Shown here: positions 25,306 through 34,329 of the stretch, one piece after another
Position numbering within the stretch: position 1 is the stretch's first letter
How the letters are laid out: the number at the start of each line of letters is the position of its first letter
DNA from: Paraburkholderia polaris
Lineage (GTDB): Bacteria; Pseudomonadota; Gammaproteobacteria; Burkholderiales; Burkholderiaceae
NCBI RefSeq assembly: GCF_012927345.1
Contig: NZ_JABBGJ010000026.1
Location: 78,450-142,449 of the forward strand
DNA length: 64,000 nucleotides
Reading direction: 5' to 3'
The notes under the pieces: model-generated
Databases searched by the model: none
Seen by the model: only the letters and a program-made list of their open reading frames with translations
What the model was told of the DNA's origin: nothing
Translations under genes and position numbers: made by a program

Positions 25306-26817
25306 ATGAAGCAGACAGCGCAACCCGTCGATCCGCAGTTTGCGGCCGGCGTGCAGGGCAGCAGTCTTTATAACGATGACCTTGCGCCGACCGGCGTCGC
25401 ACAGCGCACGTGGCGGTGGTATCACTTCGCCGCGCTCTGGGTCGGGATGGTAATGAACATTGCCTCATACATGCTCGCGGCCGGTTTGACGGAGGAGGGC
25501 ATGTCGCCGTGGCAGGCGGTGGCGACCGTGCTGCTCGGCAATCTGATCGTGCTGGTGCCGATGCTGCTGATCGGTCACGCGGGTGCGAAGCACGGTATCC
25601 CCTACGCGGTGCTGGTGCGCTCTTCCTTCGGCACGCAAGGTGCGAAATTGCCGGCGATGCTGCGGGCGATCGTCGCGTGTGGCTGGTACGGCATTCAGAC
25701 GTGGCTTGGCGGCAGTGCGATCTACACGCTGCTGAACATTCTGACTGGCAACGCGCTGCACGGCGCGGCCTTGCCGTTCCTCGACATCTCCTTTGCGCAG
25801 CTCGCTTGCTTTCTGGTGTTCTGGGCGCTGCAAATCTACTTCATTGTGCACGGCACTGATTCGATTCGCTGGCTCGAAAGCTGGTCTGCACCGATCAAGA
25901 TCGTGATGTGTATCGCGCTGGTGTGGTGGGCCACTTCGAAGGCGGGCGGCCTTGGCTCGATGCTGTCGGCGCCGTCGCAATTCGTGGCGGGCGGCAAGAA
26001 GGAGGGCATGTTCTGGGCGACCTTCTGGCCCGGCCTCACGGCGATGGTGGGTTTCTGGGCGACGCTCGCGCTGAATATCCCCGACTTCACACGCTTTGCC
26101 AAAACTCAACGTGATCAGATCATCGGCCAGTCGGTGGGCTTGCCGATTCCGATGGCGCTGCTCTCGGTGATCTCCGTGGTGGTGACGTCGGCGACCGTCG
26201 TGATCTACGGCAAGGCGATCTGGGACCCGATCGACCTGACGAGCCGCATGACCGGCATCGGCGTCGGCGTCGCGCTGATCATCCTGACGCTCGATACGAT
26301 GTGCTGCAATCTGGCTGCGAATCTCGTCGGCCCGGCTTATGACTTTTCGAGCCTGTGGCCGAAGGGTATTTCGTATCGCGTCGGCGGCATGATTACCGCG
26401 ACCATCGCGATTGTGATGATGCCGTGGAAGATTCTCGCCACCACGCAGGGTTATATCTTCACGTGGCTGGTCGGCTACTCGGCTTTGCTCGGTCCGGTGG
26501 CGGGCATTCTGATGGTCGACTACTTCCTGATTCGCGGCACACGGCTGGACCCGCGTGAACTGTTCGACGAGCATGGCGAGTACAGCTACACCGGTGGCTG
26601 GAATATCGGCGCGGTGGTGGCGCTCGTGATCGGCGTGCTGCCGAATCTGCCGGGCTTTTTGCATACCGCGTTTCCGGCATCGTTCCCGAATGTGCCGGCG
26701 ATTTTCAACACGCTCTATACGTATGCCTGGTTTGTCGGACTTGCGTTGGCGTCGATCGTATATAGCGCGTGGATGAAGCTGAGCAAAGGACCGAGCGCAC
26801 GCGTGGCGAGTGCATAA
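25306..26817 (+). CDS. NCS1-family nucleobase:cation symporter (probable uracil/pyrimidine permease)
   Basis: A 503-residue integral membrane protein with about 12 hydrophobic segments. The NCS1 signatures include WYHFAALWVGMVMNIASYML near the N-terminus, GWYGIQTWLGGSAIY, and FWATLALNIPDFTRFAKTQ. It would import uracil, thymine or a hydantoin-type base for the surrounding enzymes. Exact substrate specificity (uracil versus allantoin or hydantoin) cannot be read from the sequence. Confidence 0.9.
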   Translation: MKQTAQPVDPQFAAGVQGSSLYNDDLAPTGVAQRTWRWYHFAALWVGMVMNIASYMLAAGLTEEGMSPWQAVATVLLGNLIVLVPMLLIGHAGAKHGIPYAVLVRSSFGTQGAKLPAMLRAIVACGWYGIQTWLGGSAIYTLLNILTGNALHGAALPFLDISFAQLACFLVFWALQIYFIVHGTDSIRWLESWSAPIKIVMCIALVWWATSKAGGLGSMLSAPSQFVAGGKKEGMFWATFWPGLTAMVGFWATLALNIPDFTRFAKTQRDQIIGQSVGLPIPMALLSVISVVVTSATVVIYGKAIWDPIDLTSRMTGIGVGVALIILTLDTMCCNLAANLVGPAYDFSSLWPKGISYRVGGMITATIAIVMMPWKILATTQGYIFTWLVGYSALLGPVAGILMVDYFLIRGTRLDPRELFDEHGEYSYTGGWNIGAVVALVIGVLPNLPGFLHTAFPASFPNVPAIFNTLYTYAWFVGLALASIVYSAWMKLSKGPSARVASA

Positions 26818-26880
26818 GCCACGCCCGAGGCGAACGAAGTACGTAGCACCGAAACCAGCAGTTCATAAGGAGGCGGCAAC

Positions 26881-28332
26881 ATGACGACCCTGATTCGCGG
26901 CGGCACGATTATCGACGCGGAGAACACGTATCGTGCGGACGTGTTGTGTGCGGATCCGCAGGACGGTGGCACGATCCTGCAGATCGGTGCGAACCTGGAG
27001 GCGCCCGCAGGCGCCACGATCGTCGATGCGGGCGGGCAGTACGTGATGCCCGGCGGTATCGATCCGCATACGCACATGGAATTGCCGTTCATGGGCACGA
27101 CGGCCAGCGACGATTTCTATACCGGTACGGCCGCGGGTTTATCCGGCGGCACGACCAGTATCATCGACTTCGTGATTCCGAGCCCGAAGCAACCGTTGAT
27201 GGAGGCCTTCAAGGAGTGGCGCGGTTGGGCTGAAAAGGCTTCTGCAGACTACGGCTTTCACGTTGCAGTGACGTGGTGGGACGATTCGGTCTATCGCGAC
27301 ATGGGCACGCTGGTGCACGAACACGGCGTGTCAAGTTTCAAGCACTTCATGGCCTACAAGAACGCGATCATGGCCGACGACGAAGTGCTGGTGAACAGTT
27401 TCTCGCGTTCGCTCGAACTCGGCGCGCTGCCTACCGTGCATGCGGAAAACGGTGAACTGGTGTTTCAGTTGCAGCGTCAGTTGCTCGCGAAAGGCTTTAC
27501 GGGTCCGGAGGCGCACCCGCTGTCGCGGCCGCCTGAAGTGGAGGGCGAGGCGGCCAACCGCGCGATTCGCATCGCGCAAGTGCTGGGCGTGCCGGTGTAT
27601 ATCGTCCACGTGTCCTCGAAAGATGCAGTCGACGCGATCGCGCGCGCGCGCAGCGAAGGCCTTCGGGTGTTCGGCGAAGTGCTGCCGGGCCATCTGGTGA
27701 TCGACGAAGCGGTGTACCGCGATCCCGACTGGACCCGCGCCGCAGCGCACGTGATGAGCCCGCCGTTCCGTTCCGCGGAGCATCGCGAGGCATTATGGCG
27801 GGGTTTACAAGCGGGCCAGCTGCATACCACCGCGACCGATCACTGCGTGTTCTGCGCGTCGCAGAAAGCCATGGGCCGCGAGGACTTTACGAAGATCCCG
27901 AATGGCTGCGGCGGCGTTGAAGATCGTATGGCGGTGCTCTGGCATCACGGCGTGAATTCAGGGCGTCTCACGCCGAATGAATTCGTACGCATCACGTCGA
28001 CCAACGCCGCGCAGATTTTCAACCTGTATCCGCGTAAAGGCGCGGTACAGGTGGGTGCGGATGCCGACCTGGTCGTGTGGGATCCGCAGGCAAGTAAAAC
28101 GATTTCGGTGAAGACGCATCATCAGAAGGTCGACTTCAACGTGTTCGAAGGGATGACGGTGCAGGGCGTGGCGATGCATACCCTCACGCGCGGCGCGCTG
28201 GCATGGACCGATGGCGAGTTGCGGGCCGAGCGTGGCGCTGGGCGTTATCTGAAGCGTCCGCCGAATCCGGCTTACTTCGATGCGATCCGGGTGGCCAATA
28301 AGCGGAAGGAGCCGCATCCGGTGGAACGGTAA
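26881..28332 (+). CDS. Dihydropyrimidinase (D-hydantoinase)
   Basis: A 483-residue binuclear zinc amidohydrolase that opens dihydrouracil to N-carbamoyl-beta-alanine. Zinc ligands are in GGIDPHTHME; the carboxylated lysine is in SSFKHFMAYKN; further ligands are in PTVHAENGELVF and YIVHVSSKDAVDA; the substrate loop is HPLSRPPEVEGEAANRAI. Length and motifs match dihydropyrimidinases and not dihydroorotases. GGAGGCGG precedes the ATG. This completes the three-step reductive route: PreTA, this enzyme, then ureidopropionase. Confidence 0.94.
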   Translation: MTTLIRGGTIIDAENTYRADVLCADPQDGGTILQIGANLEAPAGATIVDAGGQYVMPGGIDPHTHMELPFMGTTASDDFYTGTAAGLSGGTTSIIDFVIPSPKQPLMEAFKEWRGWAEKASADYGFHVAVTWWDDSVYRDMGTLVHEHGVSSFKHFMAYKNAIMADDEVLVNSFSRSLELGALPTVHAENGELVFQLQRQLLAKGFTGPEAHPLSRPPEVEGEAANRAIRIAQVLGVPVYIVHVSSKDAVDAIARARSEGLRVFGEVLPGHLVIDEAVYRDPDWTRAAAHVMSPPFRSAEHREALWRGLQAGQLHTTATDHCVFCASQKAMGREDFTKIPNGCGGVEDRMAVLWHHGVNSGRLTPNEFVRITSTNAAQIFNLYPRKGAVQVGADADLVVWDPQASKTISVKTHHQKVDFNVFEGMTVQGVAMHTLTRGALAWTDGELRAERGAGRYLKRPPNPAYFDAIRVANKRKEPHPVER

Positions 28333-28349
28333 GCCGTTTGCAATCTGCC

Positions 28350-28386
28350 GGGCGGCCTCGCAGTGCCGCCCGTGCCGACTATTTTT
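28350..28386 (+). terminator. Possible terminator after the pyrimidine operon
   Basis: GGGCGGC (28350-28356) and GCCGCCC (28365-28371) form a seven-base stem, with ATTTTTC about ten bases downstream. The distance to the T-run makes it a weak terminator. The rest of 28387-28694 shows no gene and should hold the ABC operon promoter. Confidence 0.35.
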
Positions 28387-28694
28387 CAACGCCGCGCATT
28401 CGCCGTGGCGAAACCCTCTCTCGTTTTCCCCGATGGCGCCCGGCATGTGTTCCGTGGTGCGATGCATGCCGCGCCCGTCATATCTGCTGTAGAGTCGAAT
28501 TCAGCGTTGTATGAGCGACCTTCGCTGTCCCCTTAGCACGCATGTGCATATTGATCGGAAACCTGATCCTTTGTAAAAACGCAGCCCGTTTGCTACAGTC
28601 CGCCCACTCTGCCTGGCCTGAGCGCTGGCGGAATGCGGCACACAAAACCCACAAAACCATGCAACTGACGTAGCAAACTTTACGGAGCCACCTG

Positions 28695-29477
28695 ATGAAG
28701 TCGATTCGTTCCATTCTGCTGATCGCGCTGCTGCAAGCGGTGACCCTGAGCCCGGCATTCGCTGCTGACGAGCTCGCGCAGATCAAGTCCGCGGGCGTGT
28801 TCAAGATCGGCACCGAAGGCACCTATGCACCGTTCACGTACCACGATGAATCCGGCAAGCTGACCGGCTTCGACGTCGAGATTGGCACGGCGATCGCACA
28901 ACGCCTGGGCGTCAAGCCGGAGTTCGTCGAAGGCAAATGGGACGGTCTGATCGCCGGTCTTGATGTGAACCGCTATGACGCGGTGATCAATGAAGTCGCT
29001 GTGACCGATGCGCGCAAAGCGAAATATGATTTCTCGGACCCGTACATCACGTCGCATGCGGCGCTGATCGTGGGCTCGAACAACACCACGATCAAGACCT
29101 TTGACGACCTGAAGGGCAAGAAGTCGGCCAATACGCTGACCAGCAACTTCGGCAAGATCGCGGCCGCGCACGGTGCAGAGGTGATCCCTGTGCAAGGCTT
29201 CAACGAATCGATCGATCTGTTGACCTCGGGCCGCGTCGACGCGACCGTCAACGATTCGCTGTCGTTCCTCGACTTCAAGAAGCACAAGCCGGACGCGAAG
29301 GTGAAGATCGCCGCGATCGATACGTCGTCCGACAGCAGCGACAAGTCCGCGGTGCTGATCCGCAAGGGCAGCCCGGAGTTGCAGGCGGCGATCAACAAGG
29401 CGCTCGCCGACATCAAGAAGGACGGCACTTACGCGAAGATCTCGCAGAAGTATTTCGGTAAAGACGTCTCCCAATAA
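28695..29477 (+). CDS. Amino-acid ABC transporter, periplasmic binding protein (cystine/FliY-TcyJ-like)
   Basis: A 260-residue type II solute-binding protein with a Sec signal peptide (SILLIALLQAVTLSPAFAA, cleavage near residue 24). Several segments are close to E. coli FliY/TcyJ (GTEGTYAPFTYHDESGKLTG, KWDGLIAGLDVNRYD, KYDFSDPY, TTIKTFDDLKGKK, KYFGKDVS), so cystine or a related sulfur amino acid is the best guess. Glutamine or another polar amino acid remains possible. It is followed after 22 bases by the permease. Confidence 0.85.
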   Translation: MKSIRSILLIALLQAVTLSPAFAADELAQIKSAGVFKIGTEGTYAPFTYHDESGKLTGFDVEIGTAIAQRLGVKPEFVEGKWDGLIAGLDVNRYDAVINEVAVTDARKAKYDFSDPYITSHAALIVGSNNTTIKTFDDLKGKKSANTLTSNFGKIAAAHGAEVIPVQGFNESIDLLTSGRVDATVNDSLSFLDFKKHKPDAKVKIAAIDTSSDSSDKSAVLIRKGSPELQAAINKALADIKKDGTYAKISQKYFGKDVSQ

Positions 29478-29499
29478 GCGTCAACTGCGAGTCTGAATC

Positions 29500-30177
29500 A
29501 TGCCGGCATGGTTGCATTTGATGGCGCAGTCGCTGTGGCCCCTGCTGTATGCGGGGCTCGTCTTCACCGTGCCACTGACGTTGGTATCGTTCGCGATCGG
29601 GCTCGCGCTGGCGTTCATCGTCGCGCTGGTCCGGCTGTTCGGGCCGACGTGGGCGGTGGCGATCGTACGCTTTTACGTGTGGTTGTTTCGCGGCTCGCCA
29701 CTACTCGTGCAACTGTTTGTGATTTTCTACGGTCTGCCGAACGTCGGCATCGTACTCGATCCGTTGACCGCAGCGATTATCGGTTTTTCGCTGAATGTCG
29801 GCGCGTATAACTCGGAAGTGATACGCGGCGTGATCGAGTCGATACCGAAGGGACAGTGGGAAGCGGCGTATTCGATGGGAATGACGCGTACCCAGGCACT
29901 GCGCCGCGCGATTCTGCCGCAGGCGGCACGCGTTGCGCTGCCGCCGCTGTCGAACTCGTTCATTGCGTTGGTGAAGGACACATCGCTCGCCGCGGTACTG
30001 ACGGTGCCTGAAGTGTTTCAGGCGGCGCAGCGTATCGCGTCCGTGACCTATGAACCGTTGATTCTCTATACCGAGGCGGCACTGGTGTATCTCGTGTTCA
30101 GTTCGGTATTGTCGTCGGCGCAAACCCGGCTCGAGCGCAAGTTCGGCCGTCACGCACTTTTTCAGGCGAGCAACTGA
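29500..30177 (+). CDS. Amino-acid ABC transporter, permease
   Basis: A 225-residue HisM/GlnP-type inner-membrane permease with about five membrane segments. The EAA loop QWEAAYSMGMTRTQALRRAILPQAARVALPP, which contacts the ATPase, is at about residues 120-150. One permease gene is enough for a homodimeric polar amino acid importer. The last base of the stop is shared with the start of the ATPase gene, indicating coupled translation. Confidence 0.92.
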   Translation: MPAWLHLMAQSLWPLLYAGLVFTVPLTLVSFAIGLALAFIVALVRLFGPTWAVAIVRFYVWLFRGSPLLVQLFVIFYGLPNVGIVLDPLTAAIIGFSLNVGAYNSEVIRGVIESIPKGQWEAAYSMGMTRTQALRRAILPQAARVALPPLSNSFIALVKDTSLAAVLTVPEVFQAAQRIASVTYEPLILYTEAALVYLVFSSVLSSAQTRLERKFGRHALFQASN

Positions 30178-30950
30178 TGATTCGACTGGAAAAAATCGAC
30201 AAGTACTTTGGCGAGAATCGGGTGCTGAGTTCGGTGGACCTGCAACTCGCCTCGGGTAATGTGACCGCGCTGATTGGCCCGTCCGGCAGCGGCAAGAGTA
30301 CGCTTTTGCGTTGCGTGAATCTGCTGGAAATCCCGGAGGCCGGCTCCCTTGAACTCGGCGACCAGCGCCTCGAATTCAGCCGCGATCACAAGCCATCGCG
30401 CGAGGCGGTGCTAACGATTCGCCGCCGCACCGGCATGGTGTTCCAGAATTTCCAGTTGTTTCCGCATCTGACGGTGCGACAGAACGTCATGGAAGGTTTG
30501 CTGACTGTACTGAAGTGGGACAGGCAAAAAGCGCGCGTACGTGCGGACGAATTGCTTGAGAAAGTCGGCATTGCACACAAAGCGGACGCATGGCCTTCGA
30601 CGCTATCTGGCGGCCAACAGCAACGCGTAGCGATTGCGCGGGCGCTGGCGCCGTCGCCGGAAGTGTTGTTATGCGACGAGCCCACTTCGGCACTTGATCC
30701 TGGATTGGCTGCGGAGGTGGTGGACGTCCTCAAGCAGCTCGCCAACGAAGGCATGACGATGTTGATGGCGACACATGATTTGCGTCTTGCTGCGACGATA
30801 GCGCGAGACGTGGTGTTCCTGAGTAACGGCGTGGTGGTAGAGGCGGGCCCATCGCGCGACATTTTCATGCAGCCGCGCGAACCGGAAACAGAGCGCTTCG
30901 TATCGACGCTGACACACAGCTTGCCGGACGCGTGGACAGAGCGGGGCTGA
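30177..30950 (+). CDS. Amino-acid ABC transporter, ATP-binding protein
   Basis: A 257-residue ABC ATPase with Walker A GPSGSGKST (about residues 37-45), the Q-loop FQNFQLFPHLTVRQNV, signature LSGGQQQRVAIARAL, Walker B VLLCDEPTSALDP and the H-loop ATHDLRL. These are GlnQ/HisP-group features (polar amino acid uptake). The start overlaps the permease stop. Two imperfect 17-base direct repeats (30979-30995 and 30996-31012) follow the gene. Confidence 0.94.
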   Translation: MIRLEKIDKYFGENRVLSSVDLQLASGNVTALIGPSGSGKSTLLRCVNLLEIPEAGSLELGDQRLEFSRDHKPSREAVLTIRRRTGMVFQNFQLFPHLTVRQNVMEGLLTVLKWDRQKARVRADELLEKVGIAHKADAWPSTLSGGQQQRVAIARALAPSPEVLLCDEPTSALDPGLAAEVVDVLKQLANEGMTMLMATHDLRLAATIARDVVFLSNGVVVEAGPSRDIFMQPREPETERFVSTLTHSLPDAWTERG

Positions 30951-31040
30951 CCGGAGAGAGGACGACACGGGAATAAGGGTAAGACGGCAACAAAAGTAAA
31001 ACGGCAACAAAAGCCTGTCCACCGCCAGGCGGCGGCGCAG

Positions 31041-31070
31041 CAAAAAAAGAGGGGCACCGAAGCGCCCCTC
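31041..31070 (-). terminator. Rho-independent terminator (minus strand)
   Basis: GAGGGGC (31049-31055) and GCCCCTC (31064-31070) form a seven-base stem. Read on the minus strand it is followed by seven T (31048-31042). It would stop transcription coming from leuA, 340 bases upstream on that strand. On the plus strand there is no T-run. Confidence 0.6.
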
Positions 31071-31267
31071 AAAAAACTATCGACAGACAAAAAATAGACC
31101 ACTGGTTTGCTGGCAGACTCTTCCGGCGAGCACGCAGTGCGAGTCGGGATGTATGACGCCTTTGTCACTCACGCGGAATGTGCGAGAACACAGATTCCAG
31201 ATGCACCACTACCCTTTTCAAGCTCGGGGTCCCACTTAGCAGGATTGGTTTGAGCCGCTTTCTTTTG

Positions 31268-31357
31268 CCTACTTTTCTTTGCGGCAGGCAAAGAAAAGTA
31301 GGTGCCTGCCCCGCACAGGGGCGACGCTAATAGACCACTAACAATTCAAGGAAAGGC
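31268..31357. repeat. Dispersed repeat, copy 1 (hairpin plus 56-bp conserved core)
   Basis: A 15-base perfect inverted repeat (31268-31282 and 31288-31302, loop GGCAG) is followed by GCCCC-GCACA-GGGGC (31308-31322) and a conserved tail to 31357. Bases 31302-31357 recur exactly, inverted, at 63633-63688. The structure suggests a REP-like or transcription-stopping element located in intergenic DNA. Confidence 0.85.
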
Positions 31358-31401
31358 CAAAGAATCCAGATCAAGAAAAGGCCAAAGAATCCAGATCAAG
31401 A
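31352..31401. repeat. Two-copy 25-bp tandem repeat
   Basis: A 25-base unit beginning AAAGGCCAAAGAATCC occurs at 31352-31376 and again at 31377-31401, and a third decayed start (AAAGAGCCAAA) follows. It begins at the end of the dispersed repeat, just after leuA's stop. Probably a replication-slippage duplication. Confidence 0.7.
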
Positions 31402-31415
31402 AAGAGCCAAAAACC

Positions 31416-33134
31416 TCAAACCGCCACACGCTCCGCGTCGTCACTCAACGCAACTTCAAAAAACCGTTCCCGCGCAGCGGCATTAACCCGCGCGTAAGCG
31501 CGATTAACCCCACTAATCACAGCCCGAATAGAAGCCGTAACCAGATTGGCATCAATGCCAACCCCAAACGCACTCCCAGCCACATCAGCCCCAGCCATCT
31601 CAGCAACAGCCACAGCGCGAGCATCAGCCCCCTGAGTCAAAGCCCGCTCTTCATAATGCTGAATGCGCACCGGCACACCCATGGCATGCATCAACGCATC
31701 AAGCGGCCCATTCCCTTCACCGTTCAGCACGCGCCGCGAGCCATTAATCTCGACAGTCAACTTGATATGCTCCCGATCGCCGCGCTCAGACAGACTATGT
31801 CCGACATAGCGAATCGGCGCAGCACTGTGCACATACTCCTGCTGGAACAATTCCCAGATCTGCGAAGGCGTAACTTCCTGACCGCTAGAGTCAGTAAACC
31901 GCTGCACAGCGGAGCTAAAATCGACCTGCAAGCGTCGCGGCAACACCACCCCATAGCCTTGCTCGAGCAAATAAGCAATTCCGCCCTTGCCTGACTGGCT
32001 ATTCACCCGAATCACCGAATCATAAGTCCGCCCGAGATCGCTCGGATCGATCGGCATATAAGGCACTTCCCAGACCGCGTCCGGCTTCTGCACGGCAAAA
32101 CCCTTCTTGATCGCATCCTGATGCGAACCGGAGAACGCGGTGAACACGAGATCGCCGACATACGGATGACGCGGATGCACCGGCAACTGCGTGCATTCTT
32201 CCGCGGTACGCGCGACTTCATTGATATTCGAAAAGTCGAGTTCAGGATCGACACCCTGCGTGTACAGATTCAACGCAAGTGTCACGAGATCGACATTGCC
32301 GGTACGTTCGCCATTGCCGAACAAACACCCTTCGACACGATCCGCTCCCGCCATCACCGCCAGTTCCGCGGCAGCCACAGCGGTGCCGCGATCGTTATGC
32401 GGATGCACCGAAACGATCAACGAATCGCGACGCGCGAGATTGCGATGCATCCATTCGATCTGGTCGGCGTAGACATTCGGCGTAGCCATTTCCACCGTAG
32501 CGGGCAGGTTGACGATCGCTTTGTGCTCGGGCGTCGGTTGCCAGATATCGAATACGGCATCGCACACTTCCTTGGCGAATTCGAGCTCCGTACTGCTGAA
32601 CACTTCCGGGCTGTATTGCAGCGTGAAGTGCGTTTCCGGGGTGGCATCGGCGAGACGTTTCATCGTACGCGCGGCGTTTTGCGCGAGCTCTTTCACGCCG
32701 CTTTTTTCGAGGCCGAACACGATGCGGCGGAATTCCGGCGCGGTGGCGTTGTACAGATGGACGATAGCGCGCGGCGCGCCACGCAAGGATTCGAAGGTGC
32801 GTTCGATCAGGTCGTCGCGGGCTTGCGTCAACACTTCGATCGTGACGTCGTCGGGGATATGGCCGCCTTCGATCAACTCGCGTACGAAATTGAAGTCGGT
32901 TTGCGAGGCAGATGGAAATGCGACTTCGATTTCCTTGAAGCCGATCTGCACCAGTGTCTTGAACATGCGCATCTTGCGTTGCGCATTCATCGGCTCGAAC
33001 AGCGCCTGATTGCCGTCACGCAGGTCGGTACTCATCCAGATCGGTGCGCGCGTGATGGTGCGCGACGGCCACTGGCGGTCCGTCAAATTGATGGGCTTGA
33101 ACGAGTGATACTTGGTGGCAGGGTTCTTCAACAT
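31416..33134 (-). CDS. leuA: 2-isopropylmalate synthase
   Basis: A 572-residue enzyme condensing acetyl-CoA with 2-oxoisovalerate, the first committed step of leucine synthesis. The catalytic HMGL-like barrel shows STDLRDGNQAL (metal Asp), VHPHNDRGTAVAAAELAVMAGADRVEGCLFGNGERTGN and a C-terminal LeuA_dimer/regulatory domain (about residues 430-555) where leucine feedback normally acts. Length and KYHSFKPINLTDRQWPSRTI put it in the longer, actinobacterial-type LeuA group. Start 33134 has AAGGA eight bases upstream; ATGs at 33140 and 33143 lie too close to that site. It is preceded by a leucine-rich leader peptide. Confidence 0.93.
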   Translation of the reverse strand: MLKNPATKYHSFKPINLTDRQWPSRTITRAPIWMSTDLRDGNQALFEPMNAQRKMRMFKTLVQIGFKEIEVAFPSASQTDFNFVRELIEGGHIPDDVTIEVLTQARDDLIERTFESLRGAPRAIVHLYNATAPEFRRIVFGLEKSGVKELAQNAARTMKRLADATPETHFTLQYSPEVFSSTELEFAKEVCDAVFDIWQPTPEHKAIVNLPATVEMATPNVYADQIEWMHRNLARRDSLIVSVHPHNDRGTAVAAAELAVMAGADRVEGCLFGNGERTGNVDLVTLALNLYTQGVDPELDFSNINEVARTAEECTQLPVHPRHPYVGDLVFTAFSGSHQDAIKKGFAVQKPDAVWEVPYMPIDPSDLGRTYDSVIRVNSQSGKGGIAYLLEQGYGVVLPRRLQVDFSSAVQRFTDSSGQEVTPSQIWELFQQEYVHSAAPIRYVGHSLSERGDREHIKLTVEINGSRRVLNGEGNGPLDALMHAMGVPVRIQHYEERALTQGADARAVAVAEMAGADVAGSAFGVGIDANLVTASIRAVISGVNRAYARVNAAARERFFEVALSDDAERVAV

Positions 33135-33259
33135 TTTCATCATCCTTAAGGTTCGACAAGCTGGGCTGTGGACCGGACGACGAAAAGACAAAGCATGGCC
33201 GCCGGTCGAAAACCGGGGCTGGGTCAGTTACTGGGGAATTGAGCGGTGCTTCGGGTGTT

Positions 33260-33340
33260 TCAGATGGAAGCGCGCAGCAGCAGACCTAGCCCGGTAGAGC
33301 GGGCTAGTAGTAGCGATAGGATGGTCTGGGCGCGGTACAT
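33260..33340 (-). CDS. leuL: Leucine-rich leader peptide (leu attenuator)
   Basis: A 26-codon ORF 125 bases upstream of leuA. Eight of 26 residues are leucine, in two runs: LSLLL (CTA codons) and LGLLL (CTA, then CTG x3). Four of the first five leucine codons are CTA, rare in this GC-rich genome, which would make ribosomes stall when charged leucyl-tRNA is scarce. A perfect 8-bp stem (CTAGCCCG / CGGGCTAG) lies inside the coding sequence between the two runs. A candidate -10 (TAATAT, about 33363-33358) sits just upstream. It is too short for ordinary gene callers. Confidence 0.65.
   Translation of the reverse strand: MYRAQTILSLLLARSTGLGLLLRASI
33287..33308 (-). promoter_or_regulatory. Hairpin within the leu leader
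   Basis: CTAGCCCG and CGGGCTAG form a perfect eight-base stem with a six-base loop, placed between the CTA run and the CTG run of the leader peptide. It is the likely first structural element of an attenuator. A later candidate stem (CCGG...CCGG, then CTTTGTCTTTT on the minus strand) lies between the leader and leuA. Confidence 0.5.
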
Positions 33341-33459
33341 AGTGCGCAATAGGAACATATTATTGGGACCGCGTCAAGCGCGGCGCGGCGAAGAGCGCGC
33401 CGACCCCGCGGGGGCCTATCGCGCCCGGGGCGCGTTGGAACCCGAGCCGGTCATGCCCG

Positions 33460-34329
33460 TCACTTGGGTTTCACGAAACGCAATGTCATGCGATCCGATT
33501 CGCCGATCGCTGCGTATTTCGCCCGATCGACGTCGTGACCTTCATACGTGGGCGGCAGCGACCACACGCCGTGCGGATAATTTTTCGTGTCGCGCGGATT
33601 GCTGTTCACCTCGCTTTGGCCAGCCAATTCGAAGCCTGCCGCGCGCGCGTGTTCGATGACATAGGCTTCGGTCACATAGCCGCTGTCGATGGTTTGTTGC
33701 AGGGAGGTGCCCGGCGCCGCGCGATGTTCCTCGACACCGAGGATGCCGCCCGGTTTAAGTGCCGCGTAGAAGGCGCGCAGGTTCGCGTCGATCTGGCCGT
33801 CCTTGATCCAGTTGTGGATATTGCGGAAGGTCAACACCTCGTCGACGCTGCCATCGGCCGGAAAGCCACTGAACTGGCCCGCTCGCAGCGAGCCGACCAT
33901 CACATTGCCGTAGACAGCCGGTGTGGCCGCCAGCTTACGCGCGAATGACGCCCGGCCAGCCTGCTCCTCCGCCGCCGGCGCAGCGTCCGGGCTGTCGTAT
34001 TGCGCCTCGTAGAGCGTGCCGTGGTCATGCAAATAGGGCGCGAGTATTTCCGTGTACCAGCCACCACCGGGCGCGATCTCCAGCACAGTCTGCGACGACG
34101 CCACGCCGAAGAATTGCAGCGTTTCCTTCGGATGGCGGTAGACATCGCGTGCGCGATTCTTGTCGCTGCGCTGCGGCCCGGAAATTGCGGCATCGAGCGA
34201 GGCAGAATCAGCTGCCGTGGGTGAGGTCGACGCCGTCGGGGCGGCGCAGGCCGCCAGCAGCAGCGCCGTGCTCAGTGCCGCGAACGTGGAGCGCAGCGCG
34301 CGGGCTTGGAAAGTGGGGTGGGTGTTCAT
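33460..34329 (-). CDS. Exported methyltransferase-like lipoprotein
   Basis: A 289-residue protein with a lipoprotein signal (STFAALSTALLLAACAAP, Cys at about 28) followed by a class I SAM-methyltransferase-like fold. The SAM loop region is TVLEIAPGGGWYTEILAPYL; GGILGVEEHRA and FELAGQSEVNSNPRDTKNYPHGVWSLPP follow. Proteins of this group (COG4798-like) are common in proteobacteria but uncharacterised. SAM in the periplasm is not expected, so the fold may serve a different chemistry. Start 34329 is the last ATG before the signal; the Shine-Dalgarno is weak. Confidence 0.75.
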   Translation of the reverse strand: MNTHPTFQARALRSTFAALSTALLLAACAAPTASTSPTAADSASLDAAISGPQRSDKNRARDVYRHPKETLQFFGVASSQTVLEIAPGGGWYTEILAPYLHDHGTLYEAQYDSPDAAPAAEEQAGRASFARKLAATPAVYGNVMVGSLRAGQFSGFPADGSVDEVLTFRNIHNWIKDGQIDANLRAFYAALKPGGILGVEEHRAAPGTSLQQTIDSGYVTEAYVIEHARAAGFELAGQSEVNSNPRDTKNYPHGVWSLPPTYEGHDVDRAKYAAIGESDRMTLRFVKPK

